The notes: generated by a model not told the origin, from the letters alone. A stretch of DNA of 64,000 nucleotides from Deltaproteobacteria bacterium HGW-Deltaproteobacteria-18 (GCA_002841885.1 PHBE01000003.1:1-64000); one strand, 5' to 3'. Positions 26,701-34,351 are shown, counted from the first letter of the stretch. Translations and numbers: made by a program.

Positions 26701-26911
26701 CGGTTTCTTCCCGCTGGTGCTCATCTCCGGCGCCGGGGCCGCAGCGCGTAACTCCATCGGCCTTGTCCTGGTGGGCGGCATGACCACCGGCACGCTCTTC
26801 ACGCTTTTTGTCATCCCGTCCATCTATGTGCTGGTGGCCCGCGACCACTCCGTGGACAGGAAAAACGACGAGGTCTCCGTGCGCCTGCAGGACGGGGGAC
26901 AGGCGGGGTGA
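23798..26911 (+). CDS. RND (HAE1/AcrB-type) multidrug efflux pump
   Basis: 1037 residues, full length for the AcrB group. It has FTDIFIHRPVLAIVVSLLIII at the first helix, the STTYVGASAELIRGFITTPLE segment, and the proton-relay helix VLSVGVLVDDVIVIVENVSR with its paired aspartates (VDD). Two large periplasmic loops, a second set of helices ending in the GMTTGTLFTLFVIPSIYVL region, and 12 helices overall are as expected. It exports hydrophobic compounds driven by proton uptake, with the upstream adaptor. Its stop overlaps the GTG start of the next gene, linking the pump to a methyltransferase-like protein. Confidence 0.93.
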   Translation: MKFTDIFIHRPVLAIVVSLLIIIAGLQAVFTLTVRQYPRSDNAMVTVSTTYVGASAELIRGFITTPLERAIAAADGIEYIQSESAQNLSTINVRLKLNYDPIKALSEISAKVDQVRGDLPPEAEVPIINVESADSQFASAYLSFTSPDLDQNQITDYLTRVVQPRLSALDGVQRADILGARTFAMRIWLKPDRMAAMNVSPAAVRQALAANNYLSALGQTKGQLIQINLTADTDLRSAEEFRQLAIRSQNGAVVRLGDIADVILGAEDYGAEVRFTGQTAVFIGVWLLPNANSIEVLELVLAEMKEIQKSLPTGMEGRVGYDATEYINNALKEVRTTLVETLAIVVVIIFLFLGSVRSVLIPIVAIPISLVGGVFLMQVFGFTINLLTLLAFVLSVGVLVDDVIVIVENVSRHLSEGKTPLEASLIGARELVRPIIAMNVVLIAVYAPIGLQGGLTGSLFREFAFTLAGTVAMSGVVALTLSPFMASRILVAGIEERGLAGRISRGFNRLKNFYGRLLSGTLRSRPAVYLVWVLIGVLTVPMFMMSSKELAPSEDQGVIFGILDASADASLDQTRQFAAAANDVFMSTPEAEFTFQITFPSSGFGGLVVKPWEQRERTVAQILPEVQAGLAAIPGIRMFPVTPAALPGGGDFPVEFIIASTADPEQILAFAEQIQRKAAQSGMFAFPPLIDVKIDKPQAELVIDRDKVAAMGLSLASVGGDVSAMLGGAYVNRFNIDGRSYKVIPQVQRVDRLNPEQLGNIHVTGPNGELVPLSSMATIKNTTVARSLNRFQQLNAVKISGVAVRPLDEALRFLEDEAVKILPQGYVLDYTGDSRQLRTEGNTFLVSFGLAVVLIFLTLAAQFNSFRDPFIILAGSVPLGMFGALIFTFLKMPDPNVAFWTEGWTTTLNIYSQVGLVTLVGLVAKNGILIVEFANQLQLSGLPKLQAVHEASMTRLRPILMTAGSTIAGFFPLVLISGAGAAARNSIGLVLVGGMTTGTLFTLFVIPSIYVLVARDHSVDRKNDEVSVRLQDGGQAG

Positions 26912-27528
26912 CGCCGCTTGTCCTCCTCGCCCTGGGCTGGGCAGTGTGGGGGAGCCTGCACAGCCTGTTCATCAGTCAGTCCTGGATGCGGCTGGTCTCA
27001 AACCGCTTTCCCCGGCTTTGCCCGTGGTATCGGCTGGGCTACAACGTGCTGGCGGTCCTGACCATTCTTCCCCTCATGTATTTCAAGGGCGCGTTGGCCG
27101 GCGAGGCGATCCTGAGCTGGGGCGGCGCCCTGGTCTTGCCCCGATTTGTGCTGCTGGGCGCGGCCTTGTGGCTCTTCTGGGCCGGGGCCCGGGAATACGA
27201 CCTGAGCGTGGTCGGCGGTCTGGCGCAGCTGCGCTCAAGCTGCTCCTTCGCAGGCAGCCCGTATGCATCGGAACTGCACACCTCGGGCATCCTCGGGCGG
27301 GTGCGTCACCCCTGGTATGGAGGGGCGCTTCTTTTGCTCTGGACCCGCACCGGAACCTTCGATGCGGCGGAGCTGGTCACGAGCCTGGTCCTGACCGGAT
27401 ACGTGCTTGTCGGCACCTGGCTCGAGGAGCGCAAACTTGTCCACGTTCATGGCGACGCCTACCGGAACTATCAGCACCGCACTCCCAAGTTCTTTCCCTG
27501 GCCGGGTCGCGGGGAGCGCGCGCGATGA
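26908..27528 (+). CDS. Isoprenylcysteine carboxyl methyltransferase (ICMT)-like membrane protein
   Basis: 206 residues, GTG start overlapping the RND stop. About five hydrophobic helices (starting near residues 2, 44, 77, 130, 152). The C-terminal part has GRVRHPWYGGALLLL and EERKLVHVHGDAYRNYQHRTPKFFP, matching the ICMT/PEMT-like family (RHPxY, Glu-Glu, GxxYxxY, P-x-F-P), which binds S-adenosylmethionine at the membrane face. The acceptor substrate in bacteria is usually unknown. Its stop overlaps the glycosyltransferase start, so pump, methyltransferase and glycosyltransferase are translationally chained. Confidence 0.7.
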   Translation: MTPLVLLALGWAVWGSLHSLFISQSWMRLVSNRFPRLCPWYRLGYNVLAVLTILPLMYFKGALAGEAILSWGGALVLPRFVLLGAALWLFWAGAREYDLSVVGGLAQLRSSCSFAGSPYASELHTSGILGRVRHPWYGGALLLLWTRTGTFDAAELVTSLVLTGYVLVGTWLEERKLVHVHGDAYRNYQHRTPKFFPWPGRGERAR

Positions 27529-28553
27529 AGCGCGTCTGGTGGTACCTCTCGGACTACATCAGCCATCGCCGGGCCGGTGAGGCCTACAGGCGTTGCCTGG
27601 CTATGGCCGGATTCGAGGCCGTGGACCGGCCCGAGGACGCGGATCTGGCCGTGCTGCATGAAGATCCCGTTTTCTGGCCACGAATATTCACGGAATATCC
27701 CGTGCTGCGCGAGAGACAGGTGGTCGGTTACGCGGTATGGGAAGGAAGCACCCTGCCAGAGATATACAGGCCCGGACTTGGGCTTGTGCATGCTGTGTGG
27801 ACGGCCTCTTCGTTTTCTGCGCAGGTTCTGGGCCAGGGGCATCCGGTGGTGCAGGTGCTGCCTCATATTGTCGAGACAGTTGTCCCGACAGCTGAAGACT
27901 TTGTTTGGGCGAGAGAATGGTTGGGGGGGGGGCGTTATTTTTTTTCCATTGTTGACGCAGTCAACCCGCGCAAGAATCTTGAAGCACTGCTGCGGGTTTT
28001 TGTTCGCGTCAGGGCCACGGCCGGTGCGGATGTCCGTCTGGTCGTCAAGCAATATCGCACGGACGTGCCCCTTTCTGGATTGGCAGGCGTGCTCAGCCTG
28101 GCCTCGGACTTGACCGAGGGACGCATGGCCGCCCTGCACGCCGGAGCGCTGGCCTACGTCAGCCCCCACCGGGGCGAAGCCTGGGGGCTGGGACTTGGCG
28201 AGGCCATGAGCCATGGGGTGCCTGTGCTGGCTACGGGTTGGTCCGGAAACATGGAGTTCATGGACGAACGCAACTCCGTGCCCTTGCGTTTCGAACTGGA
28301 GCCGGTGGGGGAGCGCATGTCGAGGATGCTGCCCCATTTTCGGGCCGAGATGCTGTGGGCCAGGGTCGATGAGGAGCACATGCTGCGGGAGATGCTGCGC
28401 CTGGTACGGCGTGGTCAGGATCCGGGGATGTGCGAACGGGCCCGTGCCGTGACCGAGCGCTTTTCGCCTCGGCGCGTGTCCAGGATTCTGGCCGGACTTA
28501 TCCGCGACTTTGCAGCCCAGGCAGTTACCGCTTCGACCAGACCTTCCATTTGA
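27525..28553 (+). CDS. Glycosyltransferase (GT-B, family 4-like) with an internal G10 tract
   Basis: 342 residues. The C-terminal Rossmann half has FSIVDAVNPRKNLEALLRVF, AYVSPHRGEAWGLGLGEAMSHGVPVLATGWSGNMEFM, the GT4-type donor-binding pattern with EAWGLGLGEA in place of the usual E-x7-E. The N-terminal half is short. At 27924-27933 the gene has ten consecutive Gs encoding Leu-Gly-Gly-Gly, and five bases later eight Ts; the frame is open in this sequence. Such tracts slip during replication, so expression could switch on and off. The start overlaps the upstream gene (ATGA), and the 3' end overlaps the convergent Fe-S gene by 29 bp. Confidence 0.8.
   Translation: MKRVWWYLSDYISHRRAGEAYRRCLAMAGFEAVDRPEDADLAVLHEDPVFWPRIFTEYPVLRERQVVGYAVWEGSTLPEIYRPGLGLVHAVWTASSFSAQVLGQGHPVVQVLPHIVETVVPTAEDFVWAREWLGGGRYFFSIVDAVNPRKNLEALLRVFVRVRATAGADVRLVVKQYRTDVPLSGLAGVLSLASDLTEGRMAALHAGALAYVSPHRGEAWGLGLGEAMSHGVPVLATGWSGNMEFMDERNSVPLRFELEPVGERMSRMLPHFRAEMLWARVDEEHMLREMLRLVRRGQDPGMCERARAVTERFSPRRVSRILAGLIRDFAAQAVTASTRPSI
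27924..27946 (+). repeat. G10 tract followed by T8 tract inside the glycosyltransferase gene
   Basis: Ten Gs at 27924-27933, then CGTTA, then eight Ts at 27939-27946. It is the longest G run I see in the window. A gain or loss of one base would move translation into another frame; one alternative frame stops at 28113, about 145 codons before the normal end. Confidence 0.85.
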
Positions 28554-29622
28554 AAAGCAGCCGTTGCAGATAGCCGGCGAGACCCCGGGGCCTGGGCAGG
28601 GTTCCGTGCAGCGCCGCCTGGGGGAAAAAGACCAGATCCAGCAGGTGGATGGTACGGGTGCGATCCGATAGGGTTTGGACACACCCTGCGCAGGAGGTCA
28701 GCACGATTCGTCCCTGCGCCCGCGCCTTTACGTCTTCGGTCCAAGTGTCCGCGAAATCCGGACGTAATGCGGTGACGGCCCCGCCTGCTCCGCAGCACGG
28801 CGCAAGAGCTCCATCCTGTCTTGTCTTCTCAACGTCGAGGCCCGATTCGAGGGCAAGCCCCAGAACGCTGTCCTGCACCTTTTTTTCAAACCGCAAAGGG
28901 CACGGCGTGTGCACCACGGCCGTGCCGCGCAGCCGCGGCCGGTCGGCAGGGGGATTTTCGGCCAGCGTTTCGAGCACGCTGCGCACGGCAAGTCCATCTC
29001 CATATTGGTCGAATATCTTGAAACAGTTGGGGCAGGCCGTGAGCACCGTGCGCACTCCGCGCTCAAGGAGGTTTGCGCGCAGCGCCCCAAAGCGCCGTTC
29101 AAAGAATTCCTCGCGTCCCAGGTCGTGCGAGGGCTTGAAGCAGCATCCCAGAACCAGACCAAGGGCCGGATTGTTTGTACGCAGGTGGCGATACAGGGCC
29201 AAGGCTGTCTCGGGGTGGGCGCCGGGAAAGGCACAGCCGGGAAAAAAGACGGTGTGCGCCCCTTGCGGCAGCTTGAAAAGGCGGAACAGGGCGGATGCAC
29301 CCACCGCTTCGTAGCTCAGTACCGATCGGTATGGAGTCAGGCTGGCCAGTCCACTCTTGAGCGCGGCCTGGCGCATGGCCAGAAAGAAATCCGGCAGGGG
29401 CAGACTAAGGGGGCAGGTGGCCTGGCACAGTCCGCACATGCTGCATTCAAAGGCGCGAGCCAGGCCGGCGCCGCTTGCGAGCAGTCGTTTGGCCAGTGTC
29501 CCTGGTGTGTCGTGCTCCCTGAGAAAAGCGCAGCGTATCTGGCAGATCCGGCACTGCGTGCATTCGGTGGAAATGCTTCGGGCCAGCGTGATCAGTTCCG
29601 AGGGCCGCTTTGGGATCTTCAT
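28525..29622 (-). CDS. Iron-sulfur protein with two CCG domains (GlpC/HdrD-like)
   Basis: 365 residues from ATG 29620-29622. Two ferredoxin motifs (CTQCRICQIRCA near residue 21 and CSMCGLCQATCP near residue 58) are followed by two complete CCG domains: FFPGCAFPG...GCCFKPS...CPNC, and HTPCPLR...PCCGAGG...CAGC. This is the HdrD/GlpC/LutA-type arrangement for electron transfer to or from thiols, or from a dehydrogenase. No membrane span. It overlaps the convergent glycosyltransferase by 29 bp and is followed upstream by marC with a 4-bp gap. No flavoprotein or cytochrome partner lies beside it, so its partner is unknown. Confidence 0.82.
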   Translation of the reverse strand: MKIPKRPSELITLARSISTECTQCRICQIRCAFLREHDTPGTLAKRLLASGAGLARAFECSMCGLCQATCPLSLPLPDFFLAMRQAALKSGLASLTPYRSVLSYEAVGASALFRLFKLPQGAHTVFFPGCAFPGAHPETALALYRHLRTNNPALGLVLGCCFKPSHDLGREEFFERRFGALRANLLERGVRTVLTACPNCFKIFDQYGDGLAVRSVLETLAENPPADRPRLRGTAVVHTPCPLRFEKKVQDSVLGLALESGLDVEKTRQDGALAPCCGAGGAVTALRPDFADTWTEDVKARAQGRIVLTSCAGCVQTLSDRTRTIHLLDLVFFPQAALHGTLPRPRGLAGYLQRLLFKWKVWSKR

Positions 29623-29626
29623 GGAC

Positions 29627-30220
29627 CTAGTGCAGGAAGTTCCTGATCCCGGTGAATACGATCTGCGCGGCCATGGCCGAGAGAACAAGACCCGTGATCT
29701 TGGTCATGACCGACAGGCCCACGGAGCCGAGCAGCCTTTTCAGGGGCCGCGCCGAACGTAGCAGCACTCCCACGGCCAGACAGGAGCAGATCAGTGCCCC
29801 CGCGCCCACGGCCCGCTCCGTGGCTCCGCCGAGTTCCGCGCCGAGGATGAGCAGCGTGCCGATGGTGGCCGGTCCCACGGTGATGGGGATGGCCAGGGGC
29901 ACCACGGCGAAATCCACGTCCGGAGCCGCCTCCTGGCTTGAGCGCTTGCCCGAGACCAGGGACACGGCCGAGAGGAAAAGCAGGCTCCCCGCACCGATGC
30001 GGAAACCGTCCAGGGTGATGCCCAGGGTGGAGAAGATGGGGTTGCCCGCGAAATAGAGGATGAGGCTTATGATCATGACGGCCATGGTGGTGCGGATGGC
30101 AACCTGGCGTTGCTCGGCCTTGGTCATGTGCTCAGTCATGGACAGGAACACGGTCAGTACGAAGAAGGGTGTGAGCAGGAAGAAGAGTTTCATGCTCAGG
30201 CTGATGAAAAGGGTGATCAT
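29627..30220 (-). CDS. MarC-family integral membrane protein
   Basis: 197 residues from ATG 30218-30220; a GTG four codons earlier is the alternative. Six hydrophobic helices are seen, with FFVLTVFLSMTEHMTKAEQ near the start and DFAVVPLAIPITVGPATIGTLLIL in the centre, the latter being the conserved loop of the MarC/YchE family (PLAxPxxxGPxxI). The family was once linked to antibiotic resistance but its function remains unsettled. The Fe-S gene begins 4 bp downstream, suggesting one transcript. Confidence 0.85.
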   Translation of the reverse strand: MITLFISLSMKLFFLLTPFFVLTVFLSMTEHMTKAEQRQVAIRTTMAVMIISLILYFAGNPIFSTLGITLDGFRIGAGSLLFLSAVSLVSGKRSSQEAAPDVDFAVVPLAIPITVGPATIGTLLILGAELGGATERAVGAGALICSCLAVGVLLRSARPLKRLLGSVGLSVMTKITGLVLSAMAAQIVFTGIRNFLH

Positions 30221-30341
30221 TTCGATTTCCACGCGGGCAATACGTCCCGTTGCTTGATGTCGGGGCCGGCCGGATGCCGGTCCGAGCCGTCTTTAGGGCC
30301 GGCGTCGGGGAAAGGCAAGAGGTGGCGTGACCGTAAGGCCT

Positions 30342-31238
30342 TTATCCCCGCGTGGCCAGCAGAATCCCGCCGAGGATGCAGCCAGCGCTCGTCAGATGGA
30401 TGAGTCCCATGGGTTCCCCAAGCAGGACAAAGGCCGAAAATCCGCTGAAAAGCGGCAGACTGTAATAGATGAGCCCGGCCAGGGACGGGCCGATGGTGGT
30501 CATGGCGTTGTTCCACATTGCGTAGGCGGCCAGGGACGCGCCAAGGCCGATGTAGAGGATGGCGCCTGCCGTGCCGGGAGTGATTGCCGGAAGCCCGCGA
30601 GTGAACACCTCCCACCCGGCCCAGGGGATCAGAAAGACGATGCCCGTAGCGAAAAGCGTAAGCAGGAACACGGATTGACTCAGACCGCCCTTAAATCGGC
30701 GCACCAGAATGCTGTAGGCCGCAAAAATCACGGCGGCGAAGCTCATCCAGAGATCCCCGATGGAAAATTCCAAACTGGCCAGGCGGCCTGGATCACCGCC
30801 GGTAATGAGCAGCAGCACCCCTGCGAGGGCAACGGACAGACCGGTCATTTTTCGGACGGTCAGTCTTTCGTGCAGGAAGATGCGGGCCAGGATAATGATG
30901 AACACCGGCGTTGAAGTTGCGATGAGTGACAGATTCAGGGCCGAGGTGGTGTGAGCCGCCTTGTAGAGCATGGCGTTGAAGGTCGTGACGCCGAGCAGCG
31001 CCATGGGGATCATGGCAGGCATGCTCTTTTTGATGGCCTCGCGCTGCAGCCATGCCGCGCGTCCGGCAAAAGGCAGCAGGCCCAGAAAGGCAGTGGCCCA
31101 GCGCAAAAGTGAGAGGGTGGCGGGTTCGATGCTCTGGTTCAAGCTGCGGGCCACGATGAAGTTGCCGGACCAGATGACGGTCGCGCCGAGGGCGAAGAGG
31201 ATTCCCTGCAGGGATTTCGGGGATGTCTGGTTTTTCAT
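30342..31238 (-). CDS. EamA/DMT-superfamily permease
   Basis: 298 residues from ATG 31236-31238. Two EamA repeats: the first starts GILFALGATVIWSGNFIVAR, the second SIGDLWMSFAAVIFAAYSILVRR; ten helices in all, ending GEPMGLIHLTSAGCILGGILL. The family exports or imports amino acids, purines or other metabolites across the inner membrane; the substrate cannot be read from sequence. The start overlaps the stop of the MFS gene (ATGA), so both are coupled. Confidence 0.88.
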   Translation of the reverse strand: MKNQTSPKSLQGILFALGATVIWSGNFIVARSLNQSIEPATLSLLRWATAFLGLLPFAGRAAWLQREAIKKSMPAMIPMALLGVTTFNAMLYKAAHTTSALNLSLIATSTPVFIIILARIFLHERLTVRKMTGLSVALAGVLLLITGGDPGRLASLEFSIGDLWMSFAAVIFAAYSILVRRFKGGLSQSVFLLTLFATGIVFLIPWAGWEVFTRGLPAITPGTAGAILYIGLGASLAAYAMWNNAMTTIGPSLAGLIYYSLPLFSGFSAFVLLGEPMGLIHLTSAGCILGGILLATRG

Positions 31239-32374
31239 GCGTCTTGTGTTGGGCGGATGCACTGTACAAAGGCCAGGGACACGAGGCTCAGCACCGCGCC
31301 GCTTACGAAGGGGATGCGGTAATCCACCATCCAGAGCAGGCCGCCCGCGATGGGGATGATCACGGCCGCGATGTGATTGATGGTGAAGCCCACGGCCATG
31401 CTCGGGGCGATGTCGCGCGGGTCTGCGATCTTCTGGAAAAAGGAGCGGATGGCCATGGCGAAATTGTAGAAGATGTGGTCCAGAATGTAGAGGACGGCCA
31501 CCAGGAGCTTGCTGTCGGTCAAGGCGTAGCCGAGAAAGACGAAGAACAGGGCAGAGTACTCAAGGGACAGCACCTTGCGTTCACCGAAGCGGTTTACGGC
31601 CCGGCCGATCATGGGACTCAGGAAATAATTCACGGCGTTGTTGAGCATGAACAGCAGCGTGATTTCGGTGACCGTATAGCCGAACTTCGAGACCATCAGG
31701 AACACGGCGAAAGCCACGAAAATCTGCCGCCGGGAGCCGGACAGAAAAGTCAGCACGTAAAAAAGCCAGTAGCGGCGGCGCATGACCATGTTCTTGCGCT
31801 GCAGCGGCAGGTCCTTTCGTGTTGGCTTGGCCAGCAGGAAGAAGCTGGCCGCCCCCACGATGAAGATGCCGAGCAGTACATACAGGGTCTGGTAGGTGGC
31901 GTGGTTCACGGCCACCAGAAAGATAAGCCCGATGACGAGATTGCCTGCCGAGCCCATTGCGCGCAGCCGGCCCATGACCACCGGACTCTGGGTGACGCTG
32001 AAGTACTGCAGGGTCAGGGATTGGCTCAAGGTCTCGTAGTAGTGGAACCCGAAGGACATAATCAGGGTGGTCAGGACAAGACCGCCGAAGCTTGGCATCA
32101 TTCCTGTCAGCATCACCCCCATCCCCATGACCATCAGTGAAAGCACGGCCAGGCGATGCTCGCGCACGAAGATGAGCAGGTAGACCACCAGCAGCGCCAG
32201 AAAACCCGGCACTTCGCGCAGTCCCTGGATGACGCCCATCTGCTGGCCGGTCACTTGTGCGATTTCCACCGCGTAGTTGTTGAAAAGCGTGCGCCAGCCT
32301 TGAAAACCCAGGGCGCTCAATATGGCGAGGCCGATGAGGAAGAGATACATGGGCCGGTTCTGCGGAGTATTCAT
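31235..32374 (-). CDS. Major facilitator superfamily transporter
   Basis: 379 residues from ATG 32372-32374. About 12 hydrophobic helices; the loop between helices 2 and 3 region and SVTQSPVVMGRLRAMGSAGN and AVNRFGERKVLSLEY segments fit the MFS fold with its charged inter-helix loops. The substrate is unknown. An upstream in-frame extension of 50 residues is charged, low in hydrophobic residues and lacks a ribosome site. It is divergent from the GrlR-like gene with a 212-bp gap that should hold both promoters. Confidence 0.82.
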   Translation of the reverse strand: MNTPQNRPMYLFLIGLAILSALGFQGWRTLFNNYAVEIAQVTGQQMGVIQGLREVPGFLALLVVYLLIFVREHRLAVLSLMVMGMGVMLTGMMPSFGGLVLTTLIMSFGFHYYETLSQSLTLQYFSVTQSPVVMGRLRAMGSAGNLVIGLIFLVAVNHATYQTLYVLLGIFIVGAASFFLLAKPTRKDLPLQRKNMVMRRRYWLFYVLTFLSGSRRQIFVAFAVFLMVSKFGYTVTEITLLFMLNNAVNYFLSPMIGRAVNRFGERKVLSLEYSALFFVFLGYALTDSKLLVAVLYILDHIFYNFAMAIRSFFQKIADPRDIAPSMAVGFTINHIAAVIIPIAGGLLWMVDYRIPFVSGAVLSLVSLAFVQCIRPTQDA

Positions 32375-32586
32375 GGGTGATTCCCGATGCGCCGTCAGGC
32401 GCTTGTGTATGGCTGAGAAAGACGACGGCAGGGCGAACGGCCGACGAAAGGGCATGAGACGGTTGGCGGCGGGTGTCAAGTTCAGGTTGGGAGGAATTTT
32501 CTCGCCGGTTTGCCTTTGTCCCATTCATGCGCCACAATACCAAGTCTAGTTGGCACGCAAGCCAACCGGGAAAACAACGGAGATTC

Positions 32587-32937
32587 ATGATGCAGGACGG
32601 GCTGTACTGGCTGCGCCTCATGGCTTACGACAAGGCTGAAGAAGGCGTGGCGGTAGTCAGGCAGGGACTGGTGAACGGAGGCGGGCCGAATTATGTCTGG
32701 CAGGGCCGTCTGGCCGCGGAGGACGGGGCCGTGCGTGGAAATCTGCTGGTTCGAAAATGGAATACGCAGACGCCGCCGGACCTTGGCATGTTCAAGACGG
32801 CCAACCTGGGCATTGAAGGCATCCTCGATGATTCGGCTCGTTCTCTTGAAATCGAGGGCCACGCGCACGGGCACCATGTGGTGCATCTGCACATCAGCGG
32901 GCATTGGCTCGGGGAATTGGCGGACGACGGCCAGTAA
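32587..32937 (+). CDS. GrlR-like small protein
   Basis: 116 residues from ATG 32587 (a second ATG follows at 32590), with CGGAG upstream. The pattern QDGLYWLRLM, EEGVAVVRQGLVNGGGPNYVWQG, then VRKWNTQTP resembles GrlR, a small beta-barrel lipocalin-like regulator best known as a repressor of type III secretion in enteropathogenic E. coli, with the order DGxY, GxG, GGD/P-x-Y-x-x-x-G, and a basic R/K-W/Y-N strand. No type III secretion gene is in this window. The C-terminus is histidine-rich (HAHGHHVVHLHISGH), which might bind metal. Family call from remembered pattern. Confidence 0.6.
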   Translation: MMQDGLYWLRLMAYDKAEEGVAVVRQGLVNGGGPNYVWQGRLAAEDGAVRGNLLVRKWNTQTPPDLGMFKTANLGIEGILDDSARSLEIEGHAHGHHVVHLHISGHWLGELADDGQ

Positions 32938-32954
32938 CGGACGCCAAGCCCCCG

Positions 32955-34223
32955 TTACGTGAAATCCACCAGCTCCTCGCCCTTGCCAAGATCCACGCTC
33001 GATATCACTTCCGGAGTGCGGCTTACGACCTTGCCCCGGCGGATGACCCACAGCCGCGCCGGGCGCAGGCGCAGGGCTTCGAGCTCGTTGGCGGCCTGCA
33101 GGATGACCATGTCCGCGTTACAGCCGGGTTCAAGTCCGTAACCGCTCAGGCCCAGAGTCCTGGCGCCGTTTGTGGTCACTGCCGCGAACATTTTTCCGAG
33201 CCCGTCCGTTCCCGTCATGTGCAGGGCGTGGGCGCCCATGTGCGCCACTTCGAGCATGTCGTGGCTGCCCATGGGATACCAAGGGTCCATGACGTCATCG
33301 TGGCCGAAGGACACGTTGATGCCCATGTTCATCAGTTCCGGCACGCGCATCAGCCCCCTTCTCTTGGGATATGTGTCGTGGCGGCCCTGCAGGTTCATGT
33401 TCACCAGCGGATTGCACACGCAGTGCAGCCCCGCCTCGGCCATGAGCGGCAACAGCTTCGAGACATAATAATTGTCCATGGAATGCATGCTGGTCAGGTG
33501 CGACCCCGTGACCCGGCCCTGCAGGCCGAGCCGCTGCGTTTCATAAGCCAGACTCTCCACATGCCTTGAGAGCGGATCGTCGGACTCGTCGCAGTGCATG
33601 TCGACCATGAGTCCGCGTTTTTCGGCTATTTCACACAGCACGCGAACCGACTCCCGGCCCTGATCCATCGTACGCTCGAAATGCGGGATGCCGCCGACCA
33701 CATCCACGCCCTTGTCCAGCGCCCGCTCCAGCAGTTCCACCCCGCCCGGCGAACGCAGCACTCCGTCCTGGGGAAAGGCCACAAGCTGGATGTCCACAAA
33801 ATCCTTCATCTCCTCGCGCACTTCGAGCAGCACTTCCACAGCCATCAGACTCGGGTCCGTGGTGTCCACATGAGTACGGATGGCCAGGTTTCCCTTGGCC
33901 ACCGACCAGTGCAGCAGCTTCATGGCCCGATCTTTTATCGCTTCGGCCGTAAGGTCGGGCCTCAGTTCGCCCCAGATGCGGATGCCTTCCAGCAGCGTGC
34001 CGGTCTCGTTCCTGCGCGGCAGCCCCGCGGACAAGGTCGCATCCATGTGAAAATGGCTGTCCACGAAGGGCGCGGTGACCAGATATCCCTTGGCGTCTAT
34101 GACCTTGGCAGCCTCGGTCTTGATACTCGGTTCGACCGCGACAATCCGGCCATCCTTGCAGCCGATCTCGGTCAGTGAATCCTGCCCGGGCAGGGCGGCG
34201 TTGATGATAAGCAGATCCAGCAT
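32955..34223 (-). CDS. codA: Cytosine deaminase
   Basis: 422 residues from ATG 34221-34223 (GAGGTGA ribosome site; the upstream GTG is rejected). Metal and catalytic motifs match CodA of the amidohydrolase family: VDSHFHMDATL (HxH), THVDTTDP, VDMHCDESDDPLSRH, GSHLTSMHSM and SFGHDDVMDPWYPMGS with the catalytic Asp. It converts cytosine to uracil and ammonia in the cytoplasm. It lies last in the leftward BMP-type transport operon, 129 bp after the final permease, with a multi-hairpin repeat between, so imported nucleobases are its probable substrate. Confidence 0.88.
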   Translation of the reverse strand: MLDLLIINAALPGQDSLTEIGCKDGRIVAVEPSIKTEAAKVIDAKGYLVTAPFVDSHFHMDATLSAGLPRRNETGTLLEGIRIWGELRPDLTAEAIKDRAMKLLHWSVAKGNLAIRTHVDTTDPSLMAVEVLLEVREEMKDFVDIQLVAFPQDGVLRSPGGVELLERALDKGVDVVGGIPHFERTMDQGRESVRVLCEIAEKRGLMVDMHCDESDDPLSRHVESLAYETQRLGLQGRVTGSHLTSMHSMDNYYVSKLLPLMAEAGLHCVCNPLVNMNLQGRHDTYPKRRGLMRVPELMNMGINVSFGHDDVMDPWYPMGSHDMLEVAHMGAHALHMTGTDGLGKMFAAVTTNGARTLGLSGYGLEPGCNADMVILQAANELEALRLRPARLWVIRRGKVVSRTPEVISSVDLGKGEELVDFT

Positions 34224-34257
34224 GTCGATCACCTCGTATTAAGAATGCCTCCGGCGG

Positions 34258-34332
34258 GCAGGGGATGATCCCCTGCACCCCATAATCGGGTCAAGGGACT
34301 CGTCCCTTGCGGGGTGTGGGGCGGAGCCCCGC
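34258..34332. repeat. Intergenic element of three consecutive hairpins
   Basis: GCAGGGGATGATCCCCTGC (34258-34276) is a perfect palindrome around one base; CAAGGGACTCGTCCCTTG (34292-34309) follows; then GGGGC/GCCCC (34318-34322 and 34326-34330). The three are evenly packed between the permease and codA genes. The arrangement resembles dispersed REP-like intergenic elements; no other copy was found in this window by eye. Confidence 0.7.
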
Positions 34333-34351
34333 GTCTCTTCTCCTCCCCTCT

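Noticed and set aside
34258-34332. Possible CRISPR array in the three hairpins
   Set aside because: The three palindromes are of unequal sequence and have no regular spacers.
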